From positions 3,734 to 67,733 of the forward strand of contig JADJMM010000015.1 in the NCBI GenBank assembly GCA_016709575.1: a stretch of 64,000 nucleotides of DNA, given 5' to 3'. Below the pieces are notes generated by a model. The model did no database searches. It was not told where the DNA came from and saw only the letters and a list, made by a program, of their open reading frames with translations. The stretch is from Sphingobacteriaceae bacterium. Lineage in GTDB: Bacteria > Bacteroidota > Bacteroidia > B-17B0 > Aurantibacillaceae. This document shows, piece after piece, positions 1-9,273 of the stretch (position 1 is its first letter; every line of letters begins with the position of its first letter). The position numbers and the translations under genes were made by a program.

Positions 1-105
1 AGACAAAAGTAGAATTACATTCTTGCATTTTTTATCTGCTATAAAATATAAGCTCAGCACAATTGGCAAGAAAATGAAAAGAAATATGGAAGAGCTGAAT
101 ACCAT
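1..105 (-). CDS. MBOAT-family O-acyltransferase, N-terminal fragment (cut by window edge)
   Basis: Reading leftwards from an ATG at 103-105, 35 codons stay open to the window edge. The peptide begins MVFSSSIFLFIFLPIVLSLY, a hydrophobic segment, followed by a short basic Cys/Lys stretch and a second hydrophobic start. Opening with MVFSS and a first membrane span ending in FLPIVL is typical of AlgI/DltB-type membrane-bound O-acyltransferases, which acylate cell-surface polysaccharides or lipids. It starts six bases after the stop of the HAD gene, so it is probably the last visible member of the operon running left from 3953. The catalytic His lies outside the window, so the family call rests on the N-terminus alone. 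Confidence 0.6.
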   Translation of the reverse strand, partial: MVFSSSIFLFIFLPIVLSLYFIADKKCKNVILLLS

Positions 106-111
106 TTTTAC

Positions 112-697
112 CTATACTAAAATTGCTTGTGTTGTTAAATCAAACATAGCCTTATCGCCACTGCTATTCCCGTAAGCAATAATACTTGAATAATCTGTTA
201 AATTATATCTCTGCTTAATGCGTACTGCTTTTTCTGCTCCATTACAATTTGGAGTTAGTAATTTACCTGTACTTATGCCATTCACATACTCTATTTCAGT
301 ACACAAATAATCAATACCATGCTTTTCACAAAAAGGTCTAATCCAAATATCAAGAGAGGCTGAAACAATGCTAATGACATGACCTTGGAACATGATTCTC
401 AAATTTATTTAATACATCTTTATTAAAACCATTTTCGATTGTTAATTTATCAATGAAAGCGCTTCCCTTTTTATTTAGAACTTCTTCCTTTTCGCCTTTA
501 AAATAAAAGGCTACTAACTTTTCTTTCAGTTTAGCGCCATTCATAAGCCTAAGCAAGAATAAAAATACGTGGGGAGAAAAAATGAGAAAGCCTAATATGC
601 CTTTGAAATAACCTTGTGAGAAAAAAACAAATTTCGGAAAGGTATCCTGCTTTGTAAGCGTACCATCAAAATCAAATAAAACTAAGGTTTTAATCAT
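112..697 (-). CDS. HAD-superfamily (HAD-IB/SerB-like) phosphatase, one frameshift
   Basis: Two pieces join into one protein of about 195 residues. The upstream piece starts at the ATG at 695-697 and carries HAD motif I (LVLFDFDGTLT); the downstream piece carries motif II (ISIVSAS) and motif III/IV (YGNSSGDKAMF), ending with the TAG at 112-114. The frame changes near 385-400, just before motif II. The insert between motifs I and II is helical and hydrophobic, as in HAD-IB enzymes that act on small phosphate esters. It starts two bases after the methyltransferase stop and follows a UbiA gene; UbiA and HAD proteins are often paired or fused, the HAD dephosphorylating the prenyl-phosphate sugar made by UbiA. 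That role is inference. The active-site Asp pair (DFD) is intact. Confidence 0.8.
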
Positions 698-699
698 TT

Positions 700-1340
700 C
701 TATTTCTGACAAATAACAAAATAGTGGGCATAAACAAAAACAGTTTTCTTAAAGCTATTCGTTATTTTGAATCCTGTTTTACTTAACATATCTTTTGCTT
801 TGGTAAACGAAATTTCTTTTCCTATTTCACCAGCAAATACCATATCGTGCATTTTATTACAAACTACCAATGGCGAACCTGCGTCGATATCCTTAAAAAT
901 TAAAACAGCGCCGGGTTTCATTTTTTTGTTGAAGCTGTTGCATGAATTCAATTTGCTGCTGTGGCGGAATATGATGAAACACATCAATCATGTAAACCAA
1001 ATCGTAATCTTTATTTCATCCGGAATAACTTTTCCGTTAAACACTTCGAATTTTATACTCTTGTTAGTTCTGAATTCTTCGTTCACTTCATTGGCATTCT
1101 TCACAAGGCGTTCGTTGATTTCAATCCCCATTATTTTTTTACACCCGTGTACTTTGCAATTAAAGCGCAAAATTGTCCGGAGCCGCAACCAATATCAAAT
1201 ACTGATTTCTTATCCTTAGCAAAATCAATTAAATCAATAAACGGACAAATAATAGGTCTGTATTTAATTTTTCATCTGTCAACAAACCCAGCGTTCGTGG
1301 TTTTTGAAGTAAGGAATTTTATGATATCTGAATTTGTCAT
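700..1340 (-). CDS. Class I SAM-dependent methyltransferase, several frameshifts
   Basis: Reconstructed protein of about 210 residues from the ATG at 1338-1340 to the TAG at 700-702. SAM-binding motif I is visible (SVFDIGCGSGQF, about residue 50), followed by an acidic end of beta-2 (IMGIEINERL), a VYMIDVFHHIPP segment and KPGAVLIFKDID. The reading frame breaks at least three times: near 1270 (an apparent TGA), in the seven-A run near 1148 (GVKK to KKIMG) and between about 925 and 1005. Because all conserved motifs are recoverable by single-base shifts, an assembly artefact is more likely than a decayed gene. The substrate is unknown; the position between UbiA and HAD genes suggests a lipid-linked sugar or other envelope precursor. 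Confidence 0.75.
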
Positions 1341-1341
1341 T

Positions 1342-2208
1342 CTACTTAGTATAAATTATAAAGGCAAAAAACAGCATCCATAATACAACTGTAATTTGCA
1401 AGAAGCGATCTTTAATTAAAACTTTTGTTGGCGAACCACTGTTTCCCTCCACTAAAGTAATTTGCAAATAACGTAACACGCCCATAATAACGAATACAGT
1501 TGAGATATAGGCGTGACGGTTTTGAAAACGCAATGTGATTTCGGGAGAGGTGATATACAATAAATAGGAAACTATTAAAATTCCACAAAGAATACTAATG
1601 GCAGAAGAAATAAATTCCAAATTGTATCCTGAAACCGATTTTCGCATTTGCTCACCCGTTTGCATTTCAAGTAACACATCGTCTCTGCGCTTTGCAAAAG
1701 CAATAAACAAGGCGATTAAAAAAGTCATAATATATAACCAATGCGAAATTTCAATTCCCGTTATAGCACCTCCTGCTGTAACTCTTAAAACGAACCCTAC
1801 TGAAATAATAAAAATATCAATTAAGGAGATTTTTTTTAACCCAAAAGAATACATCAAGTTCATTCCGAAATAAATACTAATAACGATGCCTAAATTTACA
1901 TTTAGAAAAAATGCAAGAACTAAAGAACCTACGGCTAAAATACAGAATAATGCTAATGCAGAGATTTTTGAAATAGAACCTGCTGCAAGCGGCCGATACT
2001 TTTTTGTAGGGTGCAAACGGTCCTTCTCAATATCTTGATAATCGTTAATAATATAAATACTACTGGCACTTAAACTAAACGCTAAAAATGCCAAAGCACA
2101 ATACACCAACTTATCAGTTTCCAATAAATGTCCTGAAAAAAATAAAGGCGCGAAAATGAAAAAATTCTTCAGCCACTGTTGTACGCGTATAAGTTGTACG
2201 TATATCAT
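1342..2208 (-). CDS. UbiA-family prenyltransferase, decaprenyl-phosphate phosphoribosyltransferase-like
   Basis: 288 residues with about eight membrane segments. The first Asp-rich motif is INDYQDIEKDRLHPTKKYRP, matching NDxxDxxxDRxHPxKxxRPxA, the form seen in enzymes that move 5-phosphoribose from PRPP to a polyprenyl phosphate (DPPR synthases); the second site is AFAKRRDD. I start at the ATG at 2206-2208 because the upstream stop (TAA, 2208-2210) overlaps it by one base (TAATG), implying translational coupling, and because MIYVQLIRVQQWLKN is the usual family start. With the neighbouring HAD phosphatase it could make a lipid-linked pentose donor. The family is well supported; PRPP specificity is inferred from the motif. 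Confidence 0.85.
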   Translation of the reverse strand: MIYVQLIRVQQWLKNFFIFAPLFFSGHLLETDKLVYCALAFLAFSLSASSIYIINDYQDIEKDRLHPTKKYRPLAAGSISKISALALFCILAVGSLVLAFFLNVNLGIVISIYFGMNLMYSFGLKKISLIDIFIISVGFVLRVTAGGAITGIEISHWLYIMTFLIALFIAFAKRRDDVLLEMQTGEQMRKSVSGYNLEFISSAISILCGILIVSYLLYITSPEITLRFQNRHAYISTVFVIMGVLRYLQITLVEGNSGSPTKVLIKDRFLQITVVLWMLFFAFIIYTK

Positions 2209-3953
2209 TAATCTGCGTCCTCCTTTTGTTCTTCCATAGATACAATGTATTCTGCATCTACCCAACAAGCTTCTTCAAATGTTTTTCCCCAAATTTTTGC
2301 TTTCTCTCTTATTTGATCCATCCAGGTAGTTGATGTAAATATTTTAGCATACACTTCCTCCACTTTTTTCTTTCGTAAAGCATAATAGATTTGTTCTCCA
2401 CTCAAAGAAGTTTTAAAATACTTCATGGGTACATATCCCCAATCATAATTATAATCAATATGCTTTTTAATTTTGGCAATTGCTTCAACTGAAAAACCAA
2501 GATCCGTCAGATTGTCTACTTTATCTCTATGAACCAATATCTTCTTTACTAATTTATGATGGAAATAAATAATTGGGGAGTTCTCCATTATCAGTGGCAC
2601 GGTTGGCTGGTTACGGCCTGCAAATATTACCGGATCAGGTGTATACCAACTTTCATGAGTTCTCAAAAGCCATTTAGCTAAAGGTGTATGGTGCGCCGAA
2701 CTCCAATCGTACTGATTAAATTGCTGATGATACAAGGTTGTGAAAAGTTGGGTGACAAAGAAATAATTGTAAATAACCAACGATAGTTACCGCCTGTAAT
2801 TTACTAGTTAAATAAAAGTATGTATCAAAACAATTATACTTAACCATGTTGCATAACGATTAATAATAGCCATTCCGTGATTCCATTACCCATTGTTGCC
2901 ACTGTGATACTAATGGTTAATACCGTCAGTGGAATTAAAATGCTGAAATCAAATGGTATTTGCTTGTTAAACATTTTACGCGCTTCAATAAAAAGCAAAG
3001 GAACATAAAACAATAATACCAATGGAATAGTCAAAATCATTCCTTGATTAAAATCTGTGTAAAAAACCGGTTACCCTGTTTACAGTAATGTACTTTGTGT
3101 CTAAGAAGCCGGCATCCTTAATAAGATTTGTGGTTTCGAAATTTATATAGTAATACAAAGGCGGTAATAAAGCTATTGATGCTAATAAGCCTGTCTTGAG
3201 AATGTTTTTAATATTAAATCCTGTACGGTGTAATTTAATTAAGCAATACAGCGCCAATAACAACGTGAGTGGTTGATTTTGCAAACAAGCCAAAGCCAAC
3301 AATACAATTGCCAAATTGTTTTTGTTCCGGAAAAGTGCAACAAGTGAGCAAGCCACTAAACAAGATGTGTAAATCTCTGTATGTTGCCAACCTAAATACC
3401 AATAGCATGAGCTGAAACAAAAACACAAGGCCGCTAATATTTGATTGACTAAAGAAAACGGTGTAAAAAACAAAAGGACCAAACACGTAATAATTACAAA
3501 TACAGCATTTGTAAAATAAAAGGTGCGAATTGGACCAAAGTGTTTTCCTATCACATAAGCTGGAACATTAACCAAGGAATAAAAAAAGAAATGCTGACAA
3601 ATCCATTTTTGATTTTTATTACAATAAAAACCTGTATTAGATGGTTCTTTATACTCGTTCTTTGAATTTTTAAAGCGTTCAATTAGTCCGTCAAAACCTT
3701 CGCGGGCATACAAATCTTCCCACTTATGCGTTTTTTGAAAACGCTCTTTAAATTTCACCAAATCTTCTAATGTGATGTTAGGTGTTCCGTGATTCCGGAA
3801 AGCCTCCGTCATCAAAACATATTCTATCCCGTCACCCTTAATAAAAGGCTCCTTAAAATCATTAAAGCTACGGCCCAGATATAAAAAAGATATAACAATA
3901 AGTACCCCAATTTTAAGGAGCATTGCTTTATTATCCAGAATCCGCTTAATCAT
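2208..3953 (-). CDS. Polytopic membrane protein, GT-C glycosyltransferase-like, frameshifted
   Basis: Three open pieces (3048-3953, 2840-3040, 2208-2780) form one protein of roughly 580 residues. It has an N-terminal membrane anchor, then a short loop with KGDGIEYVLMTEAFRNHG; the acidic residue after the first span is a feature of GT-C transferases that use prenyl-phosphate sugars. Many further membrane segments follow, then a soluble C-terminal region of about 170 residues. Frame changes lie near 3045, 2860, 2800 and 2755; single-base shifts restore segments such as INRYATWLS and LTSKLQAVTIVGYL. The last residues overlap the UbiA start (TAATG). I do not recognise a named family; a GT-C enzyme using the lipid donor made by the neighbours is an inference. 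Confidence 0.6.
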
Positions 3954-4049
3954 AATTTAAGAGCTAAAAATACGTAAAATGTCTTAATTTTCAGTCCAAA
4001 AAACAGGTTTTTGGCTAAATATAAAGCCTTAACTTAGGCTTCTTATAAA

Positions 4050-4760
4050 ATGCAAGAAACACCACTCAAAATACTAATCATTTTACCCTGTTTTAACGAG
4101 GAGCAAAGCATTGGCAGCATTTTGCAACAATTAAAAAGCATTACCGTGCCCAATTGTGAACTTATTGCCCTTCCTGTAAATGATGCCTCTACAGATAATA
4201 CACTCTCAGAAATTAAAAAACACAGTAACCATTATTTAGATTTACCTGTTAATCTTGGTATTGGCGGCGCAGTTCAAAGCGGATTAAAATTCGCACACCA
4301 ACATAATTTTGATGTGGCTGTTCAAATGGATGGCGACGGACAACACCCGCCATTAGAATTAATAAAAATTATTACTCCTATTTTAAATAACGATACCGAT
4401 GTTTGCATTGGTTCCCGTTTCATTGATAAAGAAGGATTTCAATCGAGTTTTTTAAGAAGAGCAGGGATTAAGTTTTTGAGTGCTTTAATTAAATTACGTT
4501 GCGGACAAACCGTTTTAGATTGTACATCAGGCTACCGCGCTTTTAATAAAAAAGCAATTGAAGAATGTGTAAAGTATTATCCAAAAAAATATCCCGAACC
4601 GGAATCCGCTTTACATTTAATTAAAAAAGGAATTCGTGTAAAAGAAACGCCTGTTATTATGGAAGCCCGCGATGGCGGGACTTCTTCCATTAGTGGTTTT
4701 AGAAGTATTTACTATATGCTAAAAGTAAGTTTAGCGATCTTGTTTTTGAGAACGAAATAA
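4050..4760 (+). CDS. GT2 glycosyltransferase, DPM1/polyprenyl-phosphate sugar synthase-like
   Basis: 236 residues, the size of a single-domain soluble DPM1-type enzyme. The GT-A fold is plain: IILPCFNEEQSIG at the N-terminus, PVNDASTDNT (nucleotide-binding Asp), NLGIGGAVQSGL, and the metal-binding MDGDGQHPP. Such enzymes transfer a sugar from UDP or GDP to polyprenyl phosphate at the inner face of the membrane. There is no C-terminal GtrA-like membrane domain, although the end (YYMLKVSLAILFLR) could be a membrane-associated helix. It diverges from the UbiA/HAD/GT-C operon with 96 bp between start codons, and probably feeds the same lipid-linked sugar chemistry. The sugar donor cannot be read from sequence. 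Confidence 0.85.
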   Translation: MQETPLKILIILPCFNEEQSIGSILQQLKSITVPNCELIALPVNDASTDNTLSEIKKHSNHYLDLPVNLGIGGAVQSGLKFAHQHNFDVAVQMDGDGQHPPLELIKIITPILNNDTDVCIGSRFIDKEGFQSSFLRRAGIKFLSALIKLRCGQTVLDCTSGYRAFNKKAIEECVKYYPKKYPEPESALHLIKKGIRVKETPVIMEARDGGTSSISGFRSIYYMLKVSLAILFLRTK

Positions 4761-4761
4761 G

Positions 4762-5984
4762 TTACCAGTAAATAGTTTTTGTAAAATATGGTGCCGTAGC
4801 ATTATTTTCAAAGTACTCCACCTTTGCACTATCTTGTCCACCAGAACCAAAAAGAGTTATCATAAAACCGTTCTGAAAGTTTTTACGTTGACATTCTAAA
4901 TTTAAAACACCTGGTGTGTTTAGATTTTTCCAACCGTAACTTGGCATGTTAAGAACAAAAAAACCACTTCCTGGTAACTGAGTTAGTTGAACTCGAAATG
5001 ATGAATCGCATGGGACATTTGCAGAAAGCAGTAATCCAAATCCCTTGGGGAAGCTAATAGCTGATTTATCTAAAATATTCTTTATTTTAGAAGGCGCACC
5101 CATGTCTGTCATATATAAAGCGCTGTCAGGAAAATTAATTGAAGTGTACAAAGGAACACCATACTTTTCTGAAATAAGTAAATATACTGTTCAAAATTCG
5201 GAGGTGTAATTGTTATCCCAAGGCTTGAGTAATAGTTTTGGAGATTTTCTTTTGCATCTATTAATTGGATCCGATTTGCATTAAAAACCAAAGTATCAAT
5301 GATTGCAGAATTGTCTATCAATCCGTTATTTTTAAAGTCATTCCTGAAATTACTAAGTAAACCGCTCAATTCCGCTTGTGTAATTATAAGCGGTAATATA
5401 TCCTGCGGTACGACGCTGAAACAATAATGACATTGCAAATAAAAACCCATCATTAGAAATATCAATTGTTTCAAAATTAGCTGTGTTACCAATAGTAACT
5501 CCCATAATGTTTTTTAATTCGGTTTGTGCTTGGGTCTGCGCAGCAGCAAAACTGCTACCTTTAGAAACTAAATCTTCAATACGCGGTTTAATAATATGAG
5601 TTAGTAAGTTTACATTAATAGTAGAATTACTTGAGACATCCGCAATTGATTCAAGGTACAGTTGATTTGCAGAAACCTGATTAAAATGCTCTTGAAAGTA
5701 ATAGCCGTTAGCTGTTATTAATACATAATTTGATGACAGGCTAATATTATTTAAACTAAAATTTCCTGCATCGTCACTAATTATAGATGAGAAACTTTTT
5801 CCTGTTTGACCTAATGAACTGTTTAATTCATATATAACCAGCGCGGAGCCGTTTTTATATGGACCTTTTGTACTCTGCCGCTGATACTCGCTGTTGTTGT
5901 AGGATTAGTGATAGTTGGTTGCGGATCTTTCCTACAAGAAATTACCACTACAATTACTAATACAATTAAAATTATCTTCTTCAT
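4762..5984 (-). CDS. Secreted lipoprotein of unknown function, frameshifted
   Basis: Reconstructed product of about 390 residues from the ATG at 5982-5984. The N-terminus is a lipoprotein signal, MKKIILIVLVIVV, with a lipobox ending VVISC, then a short linker and an Ig-like/carboxypeptidase-regulatory segment (ASISGRVQKGPY, DAGNFSLNNISL). A helical middle part (THIIKPRIEDLVSKGSSFA) and a C-terminal beta-rich part follow. The frame breaks near 5868, 5400 and 5165, but the pieces are collinear with no missing sequence. It follows two T9SS genes on the same strand, and its start lies immediately behind the expected stop of the upstream one. Outer-membrane surface anchoring is likely from the lipobox; no catalytic motif was seen. 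Confidence 0.6.
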
Positions 5985-6855
5985 GATTAATTTTTACAAA
6001 TTTAGCTCTTGATATTCCTTCCTTACTCTCCACCTCAACGTAATAAAGTCCGTTGGCGTAATTAGAGACGTCTAAAGTAAATTTATTAGAGCTAGCCCTT
6101 TTGTCTTCTAAAACAATTTGACCAAGACTATTATATAATCTTATTTCTAAATCTGAACTTGAATTACTTAAAACAAATTCCACTTTATCACTTGTTGGGG
6201 TTGGGTAAATTTTTAATCTTTCATACCAAGTATATTCCCTTATGCCTATACTAGTAGATTGAAAAGAAAAATCTCTCAGTTTACACTCATAATTATATGC
6301 CCCTAAATTTGGACAATTTACCCTTATCCAACCATAAATTGTATCTATAGAGTTTTGGTACTTTAATCCAATGTACTTATCATTTGGCCCTAACCAATCA
6401 TAAACATTTTTATCGGCTCCGAAATTATAGCTGTCATCGGTTAAGGACATACTAACAGTGTCCCATACAGCGTTGGTATTGTTGAGAGTATCACCGGAAT
6501 TCAAAGGTTCAGCTACCTTTGTTACCCACCAAAATTGCGTCTGATAGCTATGATAGACTGAATCCAATCTCCCAAATCGAATATATGAACTACCACTTAG
6601 ACTTTTTATCTCGATGAAGTCCGAGCCCATTGCGCCTGCATTACTTGAATATGCTCTCATTTCAAAATCATTAATCATATCTGAATTAGCATCAAAATAA
6701 AATCGTTCCAAAGAGTATAATGAAGAAGGGGGGCGATAATTAATAACAGAGTCAGGAGTTACATCATAGTAATAAGAAAAAACAGTTCCAGCTTGATAAA
6801 CCTGAGCCTTTCCCAAAAAAGGGAGTAAAATAAATATGAAAATGATTTTCTTCAA
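5932..6855 (-). CDS. Secreted protein with T9SS type A sorting domain (paralog 1)
   Basis: Signal peptide MKKIIFIFILLPFLGKAQ, about 190 residues of unrecognised beta-rich sequence (QVYQAGTVFSYYYDVTPDS, FGRLDSVYHS, YGWIRVNCPNL), and a C-terminal T9SS domain of about 75 residues (RLKIYPTPTSDKVEF, YNSLGQIVL, ANGLYYVEVESKEG). The product should cross the outer membrane through the Por system. The open frame runs past the expected end: after AKFVK it continues into the downstream lipoprotein gene. The paralog at 6858 ends SKFVKN and stop; inserting one A in the A5 run near 5993 gives the same end here, with TAA at 5987-5989. The last ~18 residues are therefore probably artefactual. Function unknown. 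Confidence 0.8.
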   Translation of the reverse strand: MKKIIFIFILLPFLGKAQVYQAGTVFSYYYDVTPDSVINYRPPSSLYSLERFYFDANSDMINDFEMRAYSSNAGAMGSDFIEIKSLSGSSYIRFGRLDSVYHSYQTQFWWVTKVAEPLNSGDTLNNTNAVWDTVSMSLTDDSYNFGADKNVYDWLGPNDKYIGLKYQNSIDTIYGWIRVNCPNLGAYNYECKLRDFSFQSTSIGIREYTWYERLKIYPTPTSDKVEFVLSNSSSDLEIRLYNSLGQIVLEDKRASSNKFTLDVSNYANGLYYVEVESKEGISRAKFVKINHEEDNFNCISNCSGNFL

Positions 6856-6857
6856 AA

Positions 6858-7706
6858 TTAATTCTTTACAAATTTGGAATAATAACTTTGATTTCCATTA
6901 GAGGTTATTTTTATAATATAAATTCCTTGGACCAACTTTGAAACATCAACACTATTTATATACTGTAGACTTAAAACTGTTTGTCCTATGTGATTTGTTA
7001 TTTCAATTTCATAATTCTGAAATTTATTTTCCGGGTCTTTAATGAAGAGGGTTTCTGTTACAGGATTAGGATAAATACTAACCTCCGGTCTATTTAATTC
7101 TTTTATACCAACATAGGATTTGCTTGCAGAAAAATCCTTTATATAACATCTATATCTATCCGGACAATGAACTCTAATCCACCCAAATATGGTATCAATA
7201 CTTGTTTGATACTTTACACCAATAAATTTATCATTTGTGTTCACAAAATCAGTTACGTTTTTATAATTTCCTCCAAACCAATCTTTCTCAATCAAATACA
7301 ATAATGAGTTACTCCAAATGAAATTTACCTTATTAATTGTATCACTAGAAATTAGCGGCTTTGCTATATTAGTTTTCCACCAATAGGGAGTGCTCCATGG
7401 GTTTGCAAAAACGGAATCTTGCCGGCCAAGAATCACAAATGCATTTGAATGCTTAGGACTTATTGTAATGTTTTCACTACCACCCCCTAAACCATTAATG
7501 GAATAAGAAACAATTTCAAAATCAACAGGGGCAACTCCGAACATGTTAATCGAAGAAGTTTCAGTAATCACACACTGATGACACCAAGCATAGCTGATTA
7601 AAGAATCTGGATTTATATCATAATAATAAGGCAAAACATCTCCAGCCTTATAAACTTGAGCATTTAAAATAATAGGAAATAATAATATTATAAGTAGTTT
7701 CTTCAT
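6858..7706 (-). CDS. Secreted protein with T9SS type A sorting domain (paralog 2)
   Basis: 282 residues: signal peptide ending NAQ, a body homologous to the next gene downstream (QVYKAGDVLPYYYDINPDSL here against QVYQAGTVFSYYYDVTPDSV there; FGWIRVHCPDR against YGWIRVNCPNL), and a T9SS domain (VSIYPNPVTETLFI, NHIGQTVLSL, VQGIYIIKITSNG, ending KFVKN). Body and sorting domain both align, so the two genes are a tandem duplication separated by two bases and presumably cotranscribed. The middle has two Cys (CHQC near residue 42) absent from the paralog. Secreted localisation is well supported; activity is unknown. Confidence 0.85.
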   Translation of the reverse strand: MKKLLIILLFPIILNAQVYKAGDVLPYYYDINPDSLISYAWCHQCVITETSSINMFGVAPVDFEIVSYSINGLGGGSENITISPKHSNAFVILGRQDSVFANPWSTPYWWKTNIAKPLISSDTINKVNFIWSNSLLYLIEKDWFGGNYKNVTDFVNTNDKFIGVKYQTSIDTIFGWIRVHCPDRYRCYIKDFSASKSYVGIKELNRPEVSIYPNPVTETLFIKDPENKFQNYEIEITNHIGQTVLSLQYINSVDVSKLVQGIYIIKITSNGNQSYYSKFVKN

Positions 7707-7774
7707 TTAAATAAAGATACGAAATAATACTCAGAAATTACGTTGAGGAAAAACAAGGGCAAACGTGACAAAAA

Positions 7775-9264
7775 TCACAACTCTTTCCTCAATCTCGCTA
7801 CAGGAACATCTAATTGTTCTCTGTATTTTGCTACTGTTCTTCGAGCGATGTTGTAACCTTTTTTTTTTAAGATGTCGCACAGGGCGTCATCTGTTAATGG
7901 TTTCTTTTGTCTTCGTTGTCAACACAATCTTTTAAGATACGTTTTACTTCGCGCGAGCTAACTTCTTCTCCACTATCCATACTCATGGATTCAGAGAAAA
8001 ATGTTTTTAATAAAAATGTCCCGTAAGGGGTTTGTACATATTTACTGTTGGCCACACGCGAGATGGTTGAAATATCCATTCCTACTTTTTCGGCAATGTC
8101 TTTCAAAATCATTGGCTTTAATTTCGATTCATTATTGGTAATAAAATATTCTTCCTGATATTCCATTATCGAATGCATGGCCACCATCATGGTTTGGTGA
8201 CGCTGTTGCAAAGCTTCAATAAACCATTGTGCATTTTCTATTTTTGATTTGATGAAGGTACTCGCTTCTTTACTACTCTTGTCTTTCTGACGAGAATACT
8301 CTTTCAGCATCTCAATATAATCTTTGCTGATTTTTAATTCCGGTAAATTTCTTGAGTTAATACTTAATTCAGGTTTTCCATCTACAACTGCAATCGTAAA
8401 ATCAGGAACAACTTCAGAGGCGGTCATGGCATTTCCTGAACTACCGGGACGAGGATTTAAATGTGTGATTTCATTAATGACGTCTTTCAAATCTTCATCA
8501 TCAATATTTAAACGGCGAGTTATTTTTTCGTAATGCTTACGTGAAAAATCTTCCATCATGTTTTTTACTACATCAATGGCGAGTAATACTTCCTTTGTTT
8601 TATCTAATTTCCGCTCTAGCTGAATTAATAAACATTCTTGCAGATTTCTTGCGCCAACGCCTGCAGGGTCTAACTCCTGAATGACTTTCAACACTTTTTC
8701 TATAGTGGGGATATCTGTTGTGATATTATAACTAAAAGCTAAATCATCAACAATTAATTCTATTTCCCTTCTGATATAACCGTCCTCATCAATACATCCA
8801 ATCAAATACAAACCAATAGTGTATTCAGTTTCGTTTAAATCACGTAAACCTAATTGCTGTTCTAACAAACTATGAAAATCAGGACCTTCAACAACAACAA
8901 ACTCTCTCGAATCATCATCTGCGCCCTTGTTACTAACGTCGTACTTATACGAATCAATTTCCTCATCCCCCATATAATCTTCCATCTCCACTTTATCATC
9001 AATCTTCTCAACTTCTTTCTCCTGAAAATCTTCTACCTCAGCGTCTCCTTCATCACCATTGTCTTCAATGTCTTCGTTGCTATATAATTCTTCCTCGTCG
9101 TTGTTGATATTATCTTCTTCTTCGAGGGCTGGATTCAATTCTAATTCTTCTTTTATTTTTTCTTCGAGGGCAAGCGTAGGCAACTGCAACAATTTCATGA
9201 GTTGAATTTGCTGCGGAGAAAGTTTTTGTAATAATTTTAAACTCTGTGATTGCCTTAGTGCCAT
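7775..9264 (-). CDS. rpoN: RNA polymerase sigma-54 factor
   Basis: Region I at the N-terminus is Gln/Leu-rich (QSQSLKLLQKLSPQQIQLMK), followed by a strongly acidic region II, the core-binding region (GLYLIGCIDEDGYIR, LDPAGVGARNLQECL), the helix-turn-helix (LKDIAEKVGMDISTISRVANSKYVQTP) and, after a one-base shift near 7903, the RpoN box ARRTVAKYRE that reads the -24 promoter element. The frame as written stops at 7894, before the RpoN box; adding one A in an A run restores a product of about 496 residues ending at the TGA at 7775-7777, the usual size. It directs transcription together with AAA+ activators, none of which lies in this window. Confidence 0.95.
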
Positions 9265-9273
9265 ATCATCCCG

